Shown here piece by piece: positions 18,537-31,988 of a DNA stretch of 64,000 nucleotides. This DNA is from Crenobacter caeni (GTDB taxonomy: Bacteria; Pseudomonadota; Gammaproteobacteria; Burkholderiales; Chromobacteriaceae). A model generated the notes under the pieces. The model ran no database searches. It worked only from the letters and a program-made list of their open reading frames with translations, and was not told the DNA's origin. The DNA lies in contig NZ_JAAGAA010000003.1 of the NCBI RefSeq assembly GCF_010435965.1, positions 124,001-188,000 of the forward strand, in the 5' to 3' direction. The position numbers and the translations under genes are program-made. The first letter of the stretch is position 1, and each line of letters begins with the position of its first letter.

Positions 18537-19172
18537 TCAGACCATGGCGGCGATGCTGCCTGCCTCGGCTGGCAGCATTTCCACCAGAAGCCAGGTCGCG
18601 GTGGCGGCCAGCATCAGCGCCATGCTGCAGTTGAAGACGTGCAGCCGGCGCGGCGTGCCCAGGTAGCGGCGGATGAACTCGCCGCCCCAGGCCCAGATGG
18701 CGATGCACGGCAGGGTGATCGCGAAGGTGATCACGAAAAAGAGCGCGCCGGCGGCCAGCGGGTGCATGTGTTCGGGCAGGAAGACGACGGCGACGTTGAA
18801 GCCCATCAGCCACACCTTGGGGTTCAGCCAGTTGAAGAGCACGCCGCCGGCAAAACCCATCGGTTTGGCGCGGGGTTGCTTGCCGTCCTCGCCCGGTTCG
18901 CCCGCGTGCGCCATATGCCACGACAGGTAGAGCAGGTAGGCGCAACCGGCGATGGCCAGGTAGAGCTTGAGGCTCTGCATCAGCGCCATCATGCTGCCCA
19001 GCGCGACGGCGAGCAGCGCGACCTGTACCGACAGGCCGAGCGCCATGCCCATCAGCGCGGGCAGGGTGCGCTTGAGGCCGAAGTTCACGCCGCTGGAGGC
19101 CAGCGCCAGATTGTTCGGGCCGGGGGTGATGGCCATGATGGTGAGGTAGCTGACCAGCGCGACGAAGTTCAT
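18537..19172 (-). CDS. LysE/RhtB-family amino acid exporter
   Basis: Inner-membrane efflux protein of 211 residues with about six hydrophobic segments. The family hallmark '[15 protein letters not shown]' with the PGPN turn is at residues 14-28, followed by '[15 protein letters not shown]' and '[11 protein letters not shown]', all typical of LysE/RhtB. It lies back-to-back with a MocR-type regulator, the usual sign that the regulator controls it. The exported amino acid (or analogue) is unknown. Confidence 0.9.
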   Translation of the reverse strand: MNFVALVSYLTIMAITPGPNNLALASSGVNFGLKRTLPALMGMALGLSVQVALLAVALGSMMALMQSLKLYLAIAGCAYLLYLSWHMAHAGEPGEDGKQPRAKPMGFAGGVLFNWLNPKVWLMGFNVAVVFLPEHMHPLAAGALFFVITFAITLPCIAIWAWGGEFIRRYLGTPRRLHVFNCSMALMLAATATWLLVEMLPAEAGSIAAMV

Positions 19173-19260
19173 GATGGGCTCGGTGTCGGGGTGTTCGGAT
19201 TGGCCGAAATATTAGTCTTCGGCGATTGATAATTACAGACTCAGAAAATTAGAATTGAGA

Positions 19261-19318
19261 CCGTAACAGTTTTGTATTGTTAGAACTGTACCGGTGACTG
19301 CGCGGGAAAACTGTACCG
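19261..19318. promoter_or_regulatory. Repeated operator-like motif between the LysE and MocR genes
   Basis: AACTGTACCG occurs as two perfect direct copies at 19284-19293 and 19309-19318 (25 bp apart). An imperfect inverted copy (CCGTAACAGTT) is at 19261-19271. MocR proteins commonly bind direct repeats in such intergenic regions, so this is the likely operator. The repeats are seen; the binding is inferred. Confidence 0.6.
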
Positions 19319-19336
19319 CCCGCGTAAGGAGGGGGG

Positions 19337-20764
19337 ATGAGCGAAGAGACGCTGTACATGCAACTGGTGCGCGAGTGGACCGAGCTGATCGGCGCAGGCA
19401 CCGTGCGGCCGGGGGAGCGGCTGCCGTCGGTGCGCAAGGCGTGCGCGCTGCACAAGGTCAGCCCGTCGACGGTGCTGGCGACCTACCGCACGCTAGAAGA
19501 GCGCGGGCTGATCGAGGCGAGGCCGCAGTCGGGGTTCTACGTGCGCGCCAAGGCGGCGCTGCCGCTGCCGAGGATGGGGCGGCGCAGCGAGGCGCTGAAC
19601 ATGGAAGACGCGGCGACGGACCAGCTCGAGCAGGTGATGGCCGCGCAGTCGCGTCCGGACGTGATCGACCTGTCGCTGGCGAGTCCGCGCGGCAGCGACT
19701 TCTACCCGACGACCCGCCTGAAGGCGATCATGGGGCAGTTGTTGCGCCGCCATCCCGAGCTGACCACCGACTACCCGTTCCCGCCGGGCTCCGAACGCCT
19801 GCGCCGGCAAATCGCCCAGCGCGGACTTAGCCGCGGCTGCGTGATGGCGCCCGGGGACATCATCGTCACCAACGGCTGCTCCGAGGCGCTGCAACTGGCG
19901 CTGCGCGCGGTATGCAAGCCGGGCGACACCGTCGCGCTCGAGTCGCCGACTTACTTCGCGCTGATCCCGCTCGCGCAAAGCCTGGGGCTGACCGTGATCG
20001 AGGTGCCGACGCACCCGAGCAACGGGGTGTCGGTCGACGCGATCGAGCTCCTGCTGTCCGAGCAGCGGCTTGCCGCCATCGTCGTGCAGCCGGTGGTACA
20101 AAACCCGCTGGGTGCGACCATGCCGCTGGAGGCGCGGCAGAGGCTCGCCCGTCTCGCGTCGGAGTACAAAGTGGCGGTGATCGAGGACGCGCCGCACGCC
20201 GAACTTTACTACGACGGCGTGTCGCTGCCCGAGGCGGTGCGCGCATTCGACGAGGACGGCTGGGTGCTGTTGTGTTCGAGCTTCAGCAAGACGCTGGCGC
20301 CGGGGTTCCGGATAGGCTGGATCGCGCCGGGGCGCTTCCTGCACCGGGTGTTGCAGCTGAAGATCGCCGGTTCGCTCGGCCAGCCCGGTCTGCTCGAGGA
20401 GACGCTGGCGAGCTACCTGGAAGGCGGCAGCTACGAGCCGCACCTGCGCTTTATCCGCCGCCAGTTCATGGGGCAGATGACGAGATTGCGCGGCGAGGTG
20501 GCGGCGCGCTTCCCGGAAGGGACGCGGGCGAGCTCGCCATCCGGCGGCTGCCTGCTATGGGTCGAGCTGCCCAAAGGCATCGACACGCTGGCGCTGTTCC
20601 GGCAGGGGCTGGCGGAAGGAATCACGGTAGCGCCGGGCGCGCTCTATTCGGCGCGCGGCCGTTACAGCCACTGCGTGCGCCTGTCCTGCTGCTATCCGTG
20701 GAGTGACGCCTACGAGCGTGCGCTAAATCGCTTCGCCGAGCTGGCGCGGCAGGCTGTGCCCTGA
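19337..20764 (+). CDS. MocR/PdxR-type transcription regulator (GntR + aminotransferase fold)
   Basis: A 475-residue regulator. Residues 1-75 are a GntR winged helix ('GERLPSVRKACALHKVSPSTV', short linker after 'QSGFYV'). The rest is a fold-type I aminotransferase domain that binds PLP: 'TNGCSEALQLALRA', 'VVQNPLGATMP', 'IEDAPHAELYY', and the Schiff-base lysine in 'SSFSKTLAPGFRIGW'. Such proteins sense PLP-linked amino compounds rather than act as enzymes. GGAGGGGGG precedes ATG 19337. Divergent from the LysE exporter, its probable target. Confidence 0.9.
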   Translation: MSEETLYMQLVREWTELIGAGTVRPGERLPSVRKACALHKVSPSTVLATYRTLEERGLIEARPQSGFYVRAKAALPLPRMGRRSEALNMEDAATDQLEQVMAAQSRPDVIDLSLASPRGSDFYPTTRLKAIMGQLLRRHPELTTDYPFPPGSERLRRQIAQRGLSRGCVMAPGDIIVTNGCSEALQLALRAVCKPGDTVALESPTYFALIPLAQSLGLTVIEVPTHPSNGVSVDAIELLLSEQRLAAIVVQPVVQNPLGATMPLEARQRLARLASEYKVAVIEDAPHAELYYDGVSLPEAVRAFDEDGWVLLCSSFSKTLAPGFRIGWIAPGRFLHRVLQLKIAGSLGQPGLLEETLASYLEGGSYEPHLRFIRRQFMGQMTRLRGEVAARFPEGTRASSPSGGCLLWVELPKGIDTLALFRQGLAEGITVAPGALYSARGRYSHCVRLSCCYPWSDAYERALNRFAELARQAVP

Positions 20765-20766
20765 GC

Positions 20767-21687
20767 TCAGGCCGGTTGGCGGGTGGCGGCGCGGGTGGCC
20801 GAGTGTGGGGCTTCCGGCGATGGCACCGCCGTGTTCAGCGGCGCCTCGGACTGCGGTTCCATCACCGGCTCGGCAGGCTCGGCTGTGAATTCCTGTGCGG
20901 CAGGCGCGGCGTTCCGTAGCCACTGCACGGCGGTGAGCGTTCCGGCCGGCCGTGCGTCGGCAGGGGCTTGGCAGCTCAGGCAGACCGGTTTGCCGCTGCG
21001 CGCCTTCAGCGCGGAGTCGACCCGCTTGCCGAACAGCGGTGTCTGCTTCTCCTGCTGCCAGGAGAGCAGGGTGTCGGCGAGCTTGGGCAGCGCGTCGTCC
21101 TTGTGCTGGTAGCGGTCGCGCAGCGCGCTCAGCCACAGCTCTCCCTTCGCGTCCTCACCCAGCAGTACCGTCTGGTAGGTGACCGTCACCGGCGTGCCCA
21201 GCGGCACGCGGTACGACAGCGGCAGGACCTGGTCGCTTTTCATGCGCACGCAACCGTGGCTGCGAAAGCCCGGCACGCTGGAGGGCGCGTTGGTGCCGTG
21301 GATGCCGAGGCCGAGCCTAGCCTCGCCGAAACGGATGAAGACCGGCCCCAGCGGGTTGTCCGGCCCCGGCGGCACGACGGTCTGCACCGGCTTGCCGGCG
21401 CGGCGCTGCTCTTCCTGGATCGACTTGGGTACATGCCAGGCCGGGTTGCGGTAGATGCCGGTGACCGTGTACTCGCCGACCGGGGTGCGGGTCAGCATCT
21501 TGCCGACGGCGACCGGAAAGTCCCCGCTGAGCACGCCGTCTTCGTAAACGAACAGCCGGGTCTGCGGCAGGTTGATCACGATGTGCATGCCGGTGGGCGA
21601 GATGGCGACGTCCGGCGGCATGGGTGTGGCGTAGGCGCCAAGGCTGGTGAAGACAAGGCAAATGGCGAACAGTCGCGCAGGAAACAT
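20767..21687 (-). CDS. L,D-transpeptidase (YkuD domain), periplasmic
   Basis: Cysteine transpeptidase acting on peptidoglycan: 3-3 cross-links or attachment of outer-membrane lipoproteins. It has 306 residues. The N-terminus 'MFPARLFAICLVFTSLGAYA' is a signal peptide. The YkuD domain contains 'TRLFVYEDGVL' and the catalytic 'GFRSHGCVRMKSDQ' with His and Cys, and 'LGIHGTNAPSS'. A long C-terminal tail rich in Ala, Pro and Glu follows. ATG 21687 is chosen because it makes a clean signal peptide; a TTG 12 codons upstream is possible. Convergent with the MocR gene. Confidence 0.88.
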   Translation of the reverse strand: MFPARLFAICLVFTSLGAYATPMPPDVAISPTGMHIVINLPQTRLFVYEDGVLSGDFPVAVGKMLTRTPVGEYTVTGIYRNPAWHVPKSIQEEQRRAGKPVQTVVPPGPDNPLGPVFIRFGEARLGLGIHGTNAPSSVPGFRSHGCVRMKSDQVLPLSYRVPLGTPVTVTYQTVLLGEDAKGELWLSALRDRYQHKDDALPKLADTLLSWQQEKQTPLFGKRVDSALKARSGKPVCLSCQAPADARPAGTLTAVQWLRNAAPAAQEFTAEPAEPVMEPQSEAPLNTAVPSPEAPHSATRAATRQPA

Positions 21688-21762
21688 GGTCGGGCGATCA
21701 AAAAAACGGGTCAGCAGGTGCAACGATTCTAGCAGCCTTGCCGCCGCAAGGCCGGCCGTAGG

Positions 21763-23928
21763 CTAGGGCGTCCCCAAAAAAAGGTAGACGGCATTGCGCC
21801 CGCCGCCACCGTAGCCGTAGCCCAGGTAGGCCGCGCCCAGCGGCGTTTCGCCGCCCAGGTAGAGCGCGGCCGAGCGCTGCCAGCCCTCCAGGGCTGTTTC
21901 GCTGTAGCGTTGGCCGAAGGTGGCGCCTTCCAGTGCAAGCCCCACCCGCATGTCGCCGCGCAAGCCCAGCGGGAGCCGGCCGACGATGCGCTCGAGGCGC
22001 AACTGAGCGAAGCGCATGTCTTCACCGACCAGTTGCTGTGGCGCGAAGCCGGTCAGGTTCAGGAAGCCGCCCAGCGCCGGCGCCTCGTAAAAGGGGGTAC
22101 GGCCGCGCAGGGTCTGGCTCGCACTCAGTCGGGCATGGCCGATGACCGGGCCTAGCGTGCGGCTTGCCGATACGCTGGCCAAAAGCTGGCCGAAGCCCTC
22201 CTTGTCGCTGTCGAAGTAGTGGGCGCGCGCTGCCCAGCCGTTGGTCGGCAGGTACAGCCGGTTGATCTGGTCGAGGTCCAGCGAGGCAAACCAGCCGCCG
22301 TAGTGTCGGCTGTTCTCTGGCAGCTCCGGACGGCCGGTTTCAAGTTCGGCGCTCCGCCACTTCTCCTGCCAGCCCAGCTTGGCCTGACCGAGCAGGCCTA
22401 CGCGCAGGCCGAAGCCGGCCGAGACGAGGCCGGTGCGGGTCAGGTATTCGGCGAGCTTCTGGTCGTCCTGGTAGAAGTAGCGGTTGCGGCTAAGGAAGCT
22501 TGCGTGCGTTTCGGCAAAAATGTTCTGGGCCGTATCCAGCGGTTGGTAGAACTCTGCGCTGACGCCGGTTTCCGAACCGACCTGCGCACCGACGAGCATC
22601 TCGCCGCCCAGTGCGTTGAGCCAGGTCTTGTGCAGTGCGGCCCTGAGCGCGTAGCTCGCACGCGCGTCGAGGTTGCTTTCCAGGTTGATGCCGAAGCGCA
22701 GGTAGTCCGGTCCCCAGCTTTTTTCCAGCGGGGTGACGCGCAGGATATGTTTGTCGCGTTCGCCAAGCAGCGCGTAGTCGACGCTCTCGTAGTAGCCGTC
22801 GCCAAAGACGCGCAGCAGGTCGCGCCCGGTGGTCTTGGCCAAAGGCGCGTCCGTTTCCTGTTCTAGGTGGCGGGTGACCGCGGCCGGGTTGACATGCGCA
22901 AGTTGGGCCACCTCGACGCGGTCGACCGGGAGCGGCTGGCGCTTGCTCGCCTGGCTGCGCGCCTGTTGCCAGGCCTGGTAGCGCTCAGGCGGCGCGCCCA
23001 GCGCGGTGAGCCTGGGCAGCGCGGCGAGCGCAGCTTCACGGCCGCGTTCGGTGATCTCGCTGTGGCGCGGGAAGTCCGCCGCGCTCAGCCCTTCGAGGTC
23101 GGGCTTGATGTAGACGTCTCGCGGGGTCAGGCTGGCGAGCGAACGGCTGACGTTTTGCTCGGTCAGGATGTTGATCATCTGTGCCGAGACGCTGAGCAGC
23201 GAGGTGACCTCCTCGGGCTTGAGCAGCGGCGAGCCGACGTTGACCGCGATGACGAGGTCGGGCTGGCACAGTTCGCGAACCACGTCGATCGGCACGTTGT
23301 CGACCAGTCCGCCGTCGACCAGACGGCGGCCCCCTTCGTTTAGCGGCGACATCAGCCCGGGTACCGACATGCTCGCGCGCATCGCCCGGGTCAGGCTGCC
23401 TTGCTTGAGTACCACCCGTTCGCCGCTGCCGATGTCGGTCGCGATGATGGCCAGCGGCATGGCGAGCGACTCGATCTGCGGCTCGCCGTTTTCGGCGCCG
23501 ACCAGTTCGTTGAAGAACAGCTTGATGCGCTGCCCGGTAACGGCGCCGCTCTGGTATTGCAGCCCGTCCGCTTTCAGGCCGGTTTCCAGCCCGGGCAGGT
23601 AGCGCTGGGAGATGCGCTTGTTGCGGTAGCCCATCTCGTCGTAGGTCGGGCTGTCCTGGAACATGCTTGCCCAGTCGGCCGCGTCCATCTTGGCGCGCAT
23701 CTGCGCCGGGCTGAGGCCGGCGGCGTAAGCGCCGGCCACCAGCGCGCCCATGCTGGTGCCAGCCACGCAGGCGATCGGGACGCGCTGCTGTTCGAGTACT
23801 TCGAGCACGCCGATATGCGCGGCACCACGGGCGCCGCCGCCGCCGAGGACGAGGCCGACCCGCACGGGGGACGCCAGGGCAAGAGAGGTGCAGCAGCACA
23901 GCAAGGGCAGGGCAAGGCGGGTGAGCAT
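21763..23928 (-). CDS. Patatin-like phospholipase fused to an outer-membrane beta-barrel (type Vd-like)
   Basis: A 721-residue envelope protein. A signal peptide (residues 1-20) is followed by a patatin domain with oxyanion loop '[10 protein letters not shown]', nucleophile Ser59 in 'GTSMG' and Asp205 in 'VDGGLVDN', a complete dyad. Next is a POTRA-like segment ('[18 protein letters not shown]'), then about 300 residues of alternating beta-strands similar to surface-antigen/BamA barrels. This is the layout of PlpD of Pseudomonas (type Vd autotransporter). ATG 23928 is set by the signal peptide. Predicted to insert in the outer membrane and expose or release a lipase. Confidence 0.85.
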   Translation of the reverse strand: MLTRLALPLLCCCTSLALASPVRVGLVLGGGGARGAAHIGVLEVLEQQRVPIACVAGTSMGALVAGAYAAGLSPAQMRAKMDAADWASMFQDSPTYDEMGYRNKRISQRYLPGLETGLKADGLQYQSGAVTGQRIKLFFNELVGAENGEPQIESLAMPLAIIATDIGSGERVVLKQGSLTRAMRASMSVPGLMSPLNEGGRRLVDGGLVDNVPIDVVRELCQPDLVIAVNVGSPLLKPEEVTSLLSVSAQMINILTEQNVSRSLASLTPRDVYIKPDLEGLSAADFPRHSEITERGREAALAALPRLTALGAPPERYQAWQQARSQASKRQPLPVDRVEVAQLAHVNPAAVTRHLEQETDAPLAKTTGRDLLRVFGDGYYESVDYALLGERDKHILRVTPLEKSWGPDYLRFGINLESNLDARASYALRAALHKTWLNALGGEMLVGAQVGSETGVSAEFYQPLDTAQNIFAETHASFLSRNRYFYQDDQKLAEYLTRTGLVSAGFGLRVGLLGQAKLGWQEKWRSAELETGRPELPENSRHYGGWFASLDLDQINRLYLPTNGWAARAHYFDSDKEGFGQLLASVSASRTLGPVIGHARLSASQTLRGRTPFYEAPALGGFLNLTGFAPQQLVGEDMRFAQLRLERIVGRLPLGLRGDMRVGLALEGATFGQRYSETALEGWQRSAALYLGGETPLGAAYLGYGYGGGGRNAVYLFLGTP

Positions 23929-24121
23929 AGGGACTCCGGCGGCGGGCGGGCCGCACAATTCAGATTCTCTCTTGGTATATATGCGCCGGCGGGCGATGCC
24001 AATGTCAGATGTGACGGAGGGCCACACGTCAGGGCGGTCTGCCCGTGCTGCGCAGGCGGCTTGGGGCGGAGCGTGGTTTTGTGAGAAAATCCGCGCTTTC
24101 GCTTTGATTCGTCTGGAAAAA

Positions 24122-25663
<1,542 letters not shown>

Positions 25664-25680
25664 GCGGCCCTGTCCGGCCA

Positions 25681-25708
25681 ACGCTCCCTGACTAGGGAGC
25701 GTTTTTTT
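25681..25708 (+). terminator. Terminator after rlmD
   Basis: 9-bp perfect stem ACGCTCCCT / AGGGAGCGT with a GACT loop and seven T. It overlaps the last codons of the convergent DUF2721 gene. Confidence 0.88.
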
Positions 25709-26117
25709 GCGCCTGGCCCCGGCGCGGCGGTGCTTCCAGGTCAGCCAGCAGGATGTTCAGCGCGTCGGACGAGAGCTTGAGCTCGATCAGCGAGAGCGCG
25801 AGCGAGAGCATCATCAGCGCGAGGCTGGCGCCGAAGCTGTAGTAGGCGAGCGTCTGCAGGCCCAGGTAGATCTTCAGCATCGCGAGCACGCACAGGAACA
25901 GGCTGCCGACGCCGGCGACCTGCATCTGCTGGATCAGCTGCACGCGGCGGCGCAGGCTGCTGATCTGCTGTGCGATCTGCGGGTCCGGCGTGCGCCGGTA
26001 GTCGTTGTACAGGTTGCGGATGGTCGCGGCGAGGCCGAGGAAACGGTTGGTGTACGCGAGCAGCAACAGCGAGATGGCCGGGAACAGCAGGCCGGGCGTG
26101 GTCAGATTCAGCGTCAT
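25692..26117 (-). CDS. DUF2721-family membrane protein
   Basis: A 141-residue protein with three hydrophobic segments (about residues 8-30, 68-88 and 92-115) separated by a basic helix 'QQISSLRRRVQLIQQMQ', the pattern of DUF2721. Function unknown. It starts 1 base after the L,D-transpeptidase gene, so it is the last gene of tadA-ldt-DUF2721. Its final codons overlap the rlmD terminator. Confidence 0.78.
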   Translation of the reverse strand: MTLNLTTPGLLFPAISLLLLAYTNRFLGLAATIRNLYNDYRRTPDPQIAQQISSLRRRVQLIQQMQVAGVGSLFLCVLAMLKIYLGLQTLAYYSFGASLALMMLSLALSLIELKLSSDALNILLADLEAPPRRGQAQKNAP

Positions 26118-26118
26118 G

Positions 26119-27524
<1,406 letters not shown>

Positions 27525-27800
27525 TCAGCGTTTGAGCCAGCGGCGCAAGGCGAGCACCGCCAGCGCGACGCCAAGCCCCTTGCGGAACAGGCCCTTTTGC
27601 GCGAGCCGCGGAAAGAACAGCGCGGCGGCGGCGACGCCGGCCTTCATGCCGTAGCGGCTCTGCGCGGCGGTGGCGAGCGCCGAGCGGGCCAGTTGCAGCG
27701 GGTTCTTCCACTCGGTGACCTCGAGCTCGACGCGGGTACGCAGCGCCTCGCCCTTGATCAGCAGCAGCTGCTTCTTCAGTTCCCGTTCGTGCCGGTTCAT
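27525..27800 (-). CDS. Small YqjK-like protein, third gene of the YqjD operon
   Basis: A 91-residue basic protein: a charged N-terminal helix ('NRHERELKKQLLLIKGEALR') and a hydrophobic C-terminal half ending 'VLALRRWLKR'. I do not recognise it by sequence alone, but size, charge and place after a DUF883 and a holin-like gene fit YqjK-type proteins. The start overlaps the stop of the preceding gene by 4 bases (27797-27800). Confidence 0.65.
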   Translation of the reverse strand: MNRHERELKKQLLLIKGEALRTRVELEVTEWKNPLQLARSALATAAQSRYGMKAGVAAAALFFPRLAQKGLFRKGLGVALAVLALRRWLKR

Positions 27801-28180
27801 GAGACGTCCTTGCCGGAGACCGCCTGCCAGTCCTTTTTAAGCTCGCCCAGCGTCAGCGCCAGCGGCTTGGGCGCGGTCTCGATCCTGCGCTTGAGGATGA
27901 CGAGCAGGATGCCGGAGGTAGCCAGGAAGGACGCGGCGAACAGCCCCATCGCCAGCGCGCGGTGCTGCGGCGGCAGCACCAGAAGCACGAACAGCAACAG
28001 CGCGATGATCGCCGCGAATAGCAGGATCAGCGCGCTGGCAACCAGGATGACGTTGCCGACCAGCCTCTCCTGCTGTTCCTCCAGCTCGATATGCAGCAGT
28101 TCGGCGCGGGTGAACAGCAGCGCGACCACGCCCTCGAACAGCGAGCGCAGCGTGCCGGGACGGACGGGACTAGACGCCAT
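27797..28180 (-). CDS. Phage-holin-family membrane protein (YqjE-like)
   Basis: A 127-residue membrane protein with an amphipathic N-terminal helix ('ELLHIELEEQQERLVGN') and two adjacent transmembrane segments (about 45-68 and 75-98). This is the pattern of the bacterial 'putative holin superfamily III'/YqjE group, despite having nothing to do with phage lysis. It sits between DUF883 and YqjK-like genes, the same order as E. coli yqjD-yqjE-yqjK. Confidence 0.78.
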   Translation of the reverse strand: MASSPVRPGTLRSLFEGVVALLFTRAELLHIELEEQQERLVGNVILVASALILLFAAIIALLLFVLLVLPPQHRALAMGLFAASFLATSGILLVILKRRIETAPKPLALTLGELKKDWQAVSGKDVS

Positions 28181-28183
28181 CGC

Positions 28184-28498
28184 TTAGCGGCGCGAGACCA
28201 AGAGGCCGAGCAGGAAGGCGATGGCGGAGGCGATGCCGATCGCTTTCCACGGATTTTCGTGGACGTAGTGGTCGGTCGCCTTGGCCGCTTCCTTGGCACG
28301 GCCGAGCGCGGCCTTTTCGGCGTCGAGCAGGCGGGCCTTGGCCAGCTTCAGGTTGGTCTGCAGCTTCTGGTGCAGTTCGCGCGCCTTCTCGCTGCCGTTG
28401 TCGCCGGCGGAGGCGAGCAGTTCTTCGGTGTTGTTGAGGACGCTGCGCACGTCGTCGAGCAGTTTTGCTTTTTCGGTCTGGGCTGCGGTATCAGTCAT
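28184..28498 (-). CDS. yqjD: DUF883 (ElaB/YqjD) ribosome-associated inner-membrane protein
   Basis: A 104-residue protein with a long charged helical N-terminal part and one C-terminal membrane anchor 'IGIASAIAFLLGLLVSRR'. 'HENPWKAIGIA' is the DUF883 signature. In E. coli YqjD binds ribosomes in stationary phase. ATG 28498 has AGGAGA upstream; the longer frame lacks a better start. First gene of a three-gene unit. Confidence 0.87.
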   Translation of the reverse strand: MTDTAAQTEKAKLLDDVRSVLNNTEELLASAGDNGSEKARELHQKLQTNLKLAKARLLDAEKAALGRAKEAAKATDHYVHENPWKAIGIASAIAFLLGLLVSRR

Positions 28499-28636
28499 CA
28501 ATCTCTCCTGGAACGGCGGTTGGGAAACGCAGGACGGAAGCTGCGCGCTGCGCAGCACAACTTCCATGCTAATGCCTATGTGTCCCTTTTACCGCCAAAA
28601 TGTTCCCGTTGTTTTGATTTGCGGCAGCTTGGGCGC

Positions 28637-28664
28637 GAAAAAGCCCGCGCCAGGCGCGGGCTTT
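28637..28664 (-). terminator. Terminator after guaA
   Basis: 11-bp stem AAAGCCCGCGC / GCGCGGGCTTT with a CAG loop; on the minus strand it ends in five T. Confidence 0.82.
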
Positions 28665-28710
28665 GGACATATACGGGCGGCTCAGTAAGCTTACGCCGCC
28701 TCCGAGGGCA

Positions 28711-30288
<1,578 letters not shown>

Positions 30289-30312
30289 GTCAGTCCTTGG
30301 TAGATGGGAGGC

Positions 30313-30654
30313 TCAGCGCTCGTGGGCGTCCGCGCCTCGGCCTTTGTCGGGAATACGGTCGCTGCGGGCGATGAGCATCAGCAAGCCGGCCAGCACCATG
30401 CCCAGCGACAGCAGGTGCGAGAGCTGCAACCCCCAGTGCCGGTATAGCCAGACGGCGGCACCGGCGTAGACCATCAGCGGGGAGGCGACCAGCGTCGACT
30501 TGTTGACGCCGTCGATGGCGATCAGCGCGACGCCGGCGCCGGCGAGCATCAGCGCGAGCAGGGTGGTGGTGTCGGGCAACAGGGCAGTCGAGTGCAGGAA
30601 CCACAGCGTGCCCAGCACGATCAAGAGCAGCGGGAAGGTCGCGCCGGGCCGCAT
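30313..30654 (-). CDS. Small membrane protein of unknown function (LiaI/LiaF-TM-like)
   Basis: A 113-residue protein with four hydrophobic stretches, beginning 'FPLLLIVLGTLWFLHSTALLP', a pattern of LiaF-type transmembrane regions (a glycine-free first helix followed by a short turn). The tail is polar ('RIPDKGRGADAHER'). It directly abuts smpB (the stop and ATG are adjacent) and precedes guaA. No catalytic motif. Function not known. Confidence 0.7.
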   Translation of the reverse strand: MRPGATFPLLLIVLGTLWFLHSTALLPDTTTLLALMLAGAGVALIAIDGVNKSTLVASPLMVYAGAAVWLYRHWGLQLSHLLSLGMVLAGLLMLIARSDRIPDKGRGADAHER

Positions 30655-31101
30655 TTAGCGGTTGTCCTTCATGATGCGCTGCTTCTCGCGCTGCCACTCG
30701 CGCTCTTTCTCGCTCTCGCGCTTGTCGTGCTGCTTCTTGCCCTTGGCGAGGCCGACCTGAACCTTGATGCGGCCCTTGGTGTAGTGCAGGTCGAGCGCGA
30801 CCATGGTGTAGCCTGCGCGTTCGACCTTGCCGATGAAGCGGTTGATCTCGGCCTGCGACAACAGCAGCTTGCGGGAGCGTACCGGATCCGGCCGCACATG
30901 CGTCGACGCGGATTGCAGCGCGGTGATGTGGCAGCCGATCAGCCAGAAGGCGCCCCTTTGCCATACGACATAGCTTTCCTTCAGCTGCACGCGGCCGGCG
31001 CGGATGGCCTTGACTTCCCAGCCTTCCAGCACCAGCCCGGCCTCGACCTGCTCCTCGATGAAGTAATCGTGGAAGGCTTTCCGATTCTGGATGATGCTCA
31101 T
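30655..31101 (-). CDS. smpB: SsrA-binding protein SmpB
   Basis: Partner of tmRNA in trans-translation, rescuing stalled ribosomes. It has 148 residues. OB-fold core with '[15 protein letters not shown]', '[17 protein letters not shown]' and '[17 protein letters not shown]'-like segments, and a basic C-terminal tail ('[11 protein letters not shown]') that fills the decoding centre. ATG 31101 is chosen over an upstream frame extension. tmRNA itself is not in the window. Divergent from ratA, the common proteobacterial arrangement. Confidence 0.96.
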   Translation of the reverse strand: MSIIQNRKAFHDYFIEEQVEAGLVLEGWEVKAIRAGRVQLKESYVVWQRGAFWLIGCHITALQSASTHVRPDPVRSRKLLLSQAEINRFIGKVERAGYTMVALDLHYTKGRIKVQVGLAKGKKQHDKRESEKEREWQREKQRIMKDNR

Positions 31102-31232
31102 GCTTGTCCGCCTCAAGTAATCCGCCATTCTAACAGAAGGGCGGCGCCTGCCAAAGCGTGCGCCCCGCGCCGCCTTGTCGCCGGGCCGGCGCTTCGTGTA
31201 TCGTGGCGCTTTCGCCTTTTCCCTCCGTTGGC

Positions 31233-31670
31233 ATGCAGGTCGTCGAGAAGAAAGTCCTGGTCGCGCACACGCCCGAGCAGATGTACGCGCTGGTATCCGA
31301 TTTTGCCCATTACCCCCGTTTTTTGCCGTGGTGCAGCCACGCCGAGGTGGTCGAGCAGGGCGACCAGGCGCTGGTCGCCAGCCTGCATATCGACTACCTG
31401 AAGGTGCGCCAGCACTTCACCACGCGCAACGTCAACCGTCCGCCCGAGTCGATCTCGATGCAGCTGGTCGACGGCCCGTTCCGTTCGCTCGAGGGCGGCT
31501 GGCAGTTCACGCCGCTGGGCGACTTCGGCTGCCGGGTCGAGTTCAGGCTCAGCTACGAGTTCTCCAGCCACCTCCTGGAGAAGGTGATCGGCCCGGTGTT
31601 CGGGCATATCTCGGGCTCGCTGGTCGACGCCTTTATCCGCGAAGCCGACAGGAAATACGGTGATGACTGA
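31233..31670 (+). CDS. ratA: RatA-family protein (START/COQ10-like)
   Basis: A 145-residue START-domain protein. Family signatures: '[19 protein letters not shown]', '[13 protein letters not shown]', '[17 protein letters not shown]' and the C-terminal '[12 protein letters not shown]'. E. coli RatA was reported to block 70S assembly, while mitochondrial relatives (Coq10) bind ubiquinone. Position beside smpB and overlapping rnfH is conserved in proteobacteria. ATG 31233 fits the family; whether it is a toxin here is unknown. Confidence 0.9.
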   Translation: MQVVEKKVLVAHTPEQMYALVSDFAHYPRFLPWCSHAEVVEQGDQALVASLHIDYLKVRQHFTTRNVNRPPESISMQLVDGPFRSLEGGWQFTPLGDFGCRVEFRLSYEFSSHLLEKVIGPVFGHISGSLVDAFIREADRKYGDD

Positions 31671-31974
31671 GCAGCAGATCGAAGTCGAGGTGGTGTTCGC
31701 GCGGCCAGAGCGGCAGAAGCTGGTCCGCCTTAAGGTGCCCGCGGGGACGACCGCCCGCGACGCGGTGCTGCGCTCGGGCCTGCAAGCCGAGTTTCCGGAA
31801 GAGCTCGCCGACGTCGACGCGCTCAAGCTCGGCATCTTCGGCAAGGCGGTGCGTGCCGAGACGGTGCTGCGCGAGAAAGACCGCGTCGAGATCTACCGCC
31901 CGTTGATCGCCGACCCGAAGGCGGTGCGCCGCCAGCGTGCCGAAGCCGGCAAGGCCATGAAAAAGGGCGGCTAA
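31663..31974 (+). CDS. rnfH: RnfH-family ubiquitin-fold protein
   Basis: A 103-residue beta-grasp protein, the former 'RatB'. Recognisable by 'EVEVVFARPERQKLVRLKVPAG', 'LGIFGKAV' and 'DRVEIYRPLIADPKAVRR', which are the family core. It overlaps the end of ratA by 8 bases, so translation is coupled. Role unknown; no rnf operon is in the window. The lysine-rich tail and stop lie in the stem of a minus-strand terminator. Confidence 0.92.
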   Translation: MTEQQIEVEVVFARPERQKLVRLKVPAGTTARDAVLRSGLQAEFPEELADVDALKLGIFGKAVRAETVLREKDRVEIYRPLIADPKAVRRQRAEAGKAMKKGG

Positions 31975-31982
31975 GCCGCCCC
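31960..31982 (-). terminator. Terminator of the diguanylate cyclase gene, inside the end of rnfH
   Basis: Stem GGGCGGC (31965-31971) / GCCGCCC (31975-31981) with a TAA loop that is the rnfH stop codon. On the minus strand five T follow, just after the cyclase stop. Confidence 0.65.
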
Positions 31983-31988
31983 CTGGGT

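Noticed and set aside
27797-28180. Prophage remnant because of the holin-family protein
   Set aside because: The YqjD-YqjE-YqjK-like set is a host operon; no other phage gene is near.
31233-31974. ratA-rnfH as a classic toxin-antitoxin module
   Set aside because: RnfH is a ubiquitin-fold protein not shown to neutralise RatA, and the pair is a conserved core locus beside smpB rather than a mobile toxin system.
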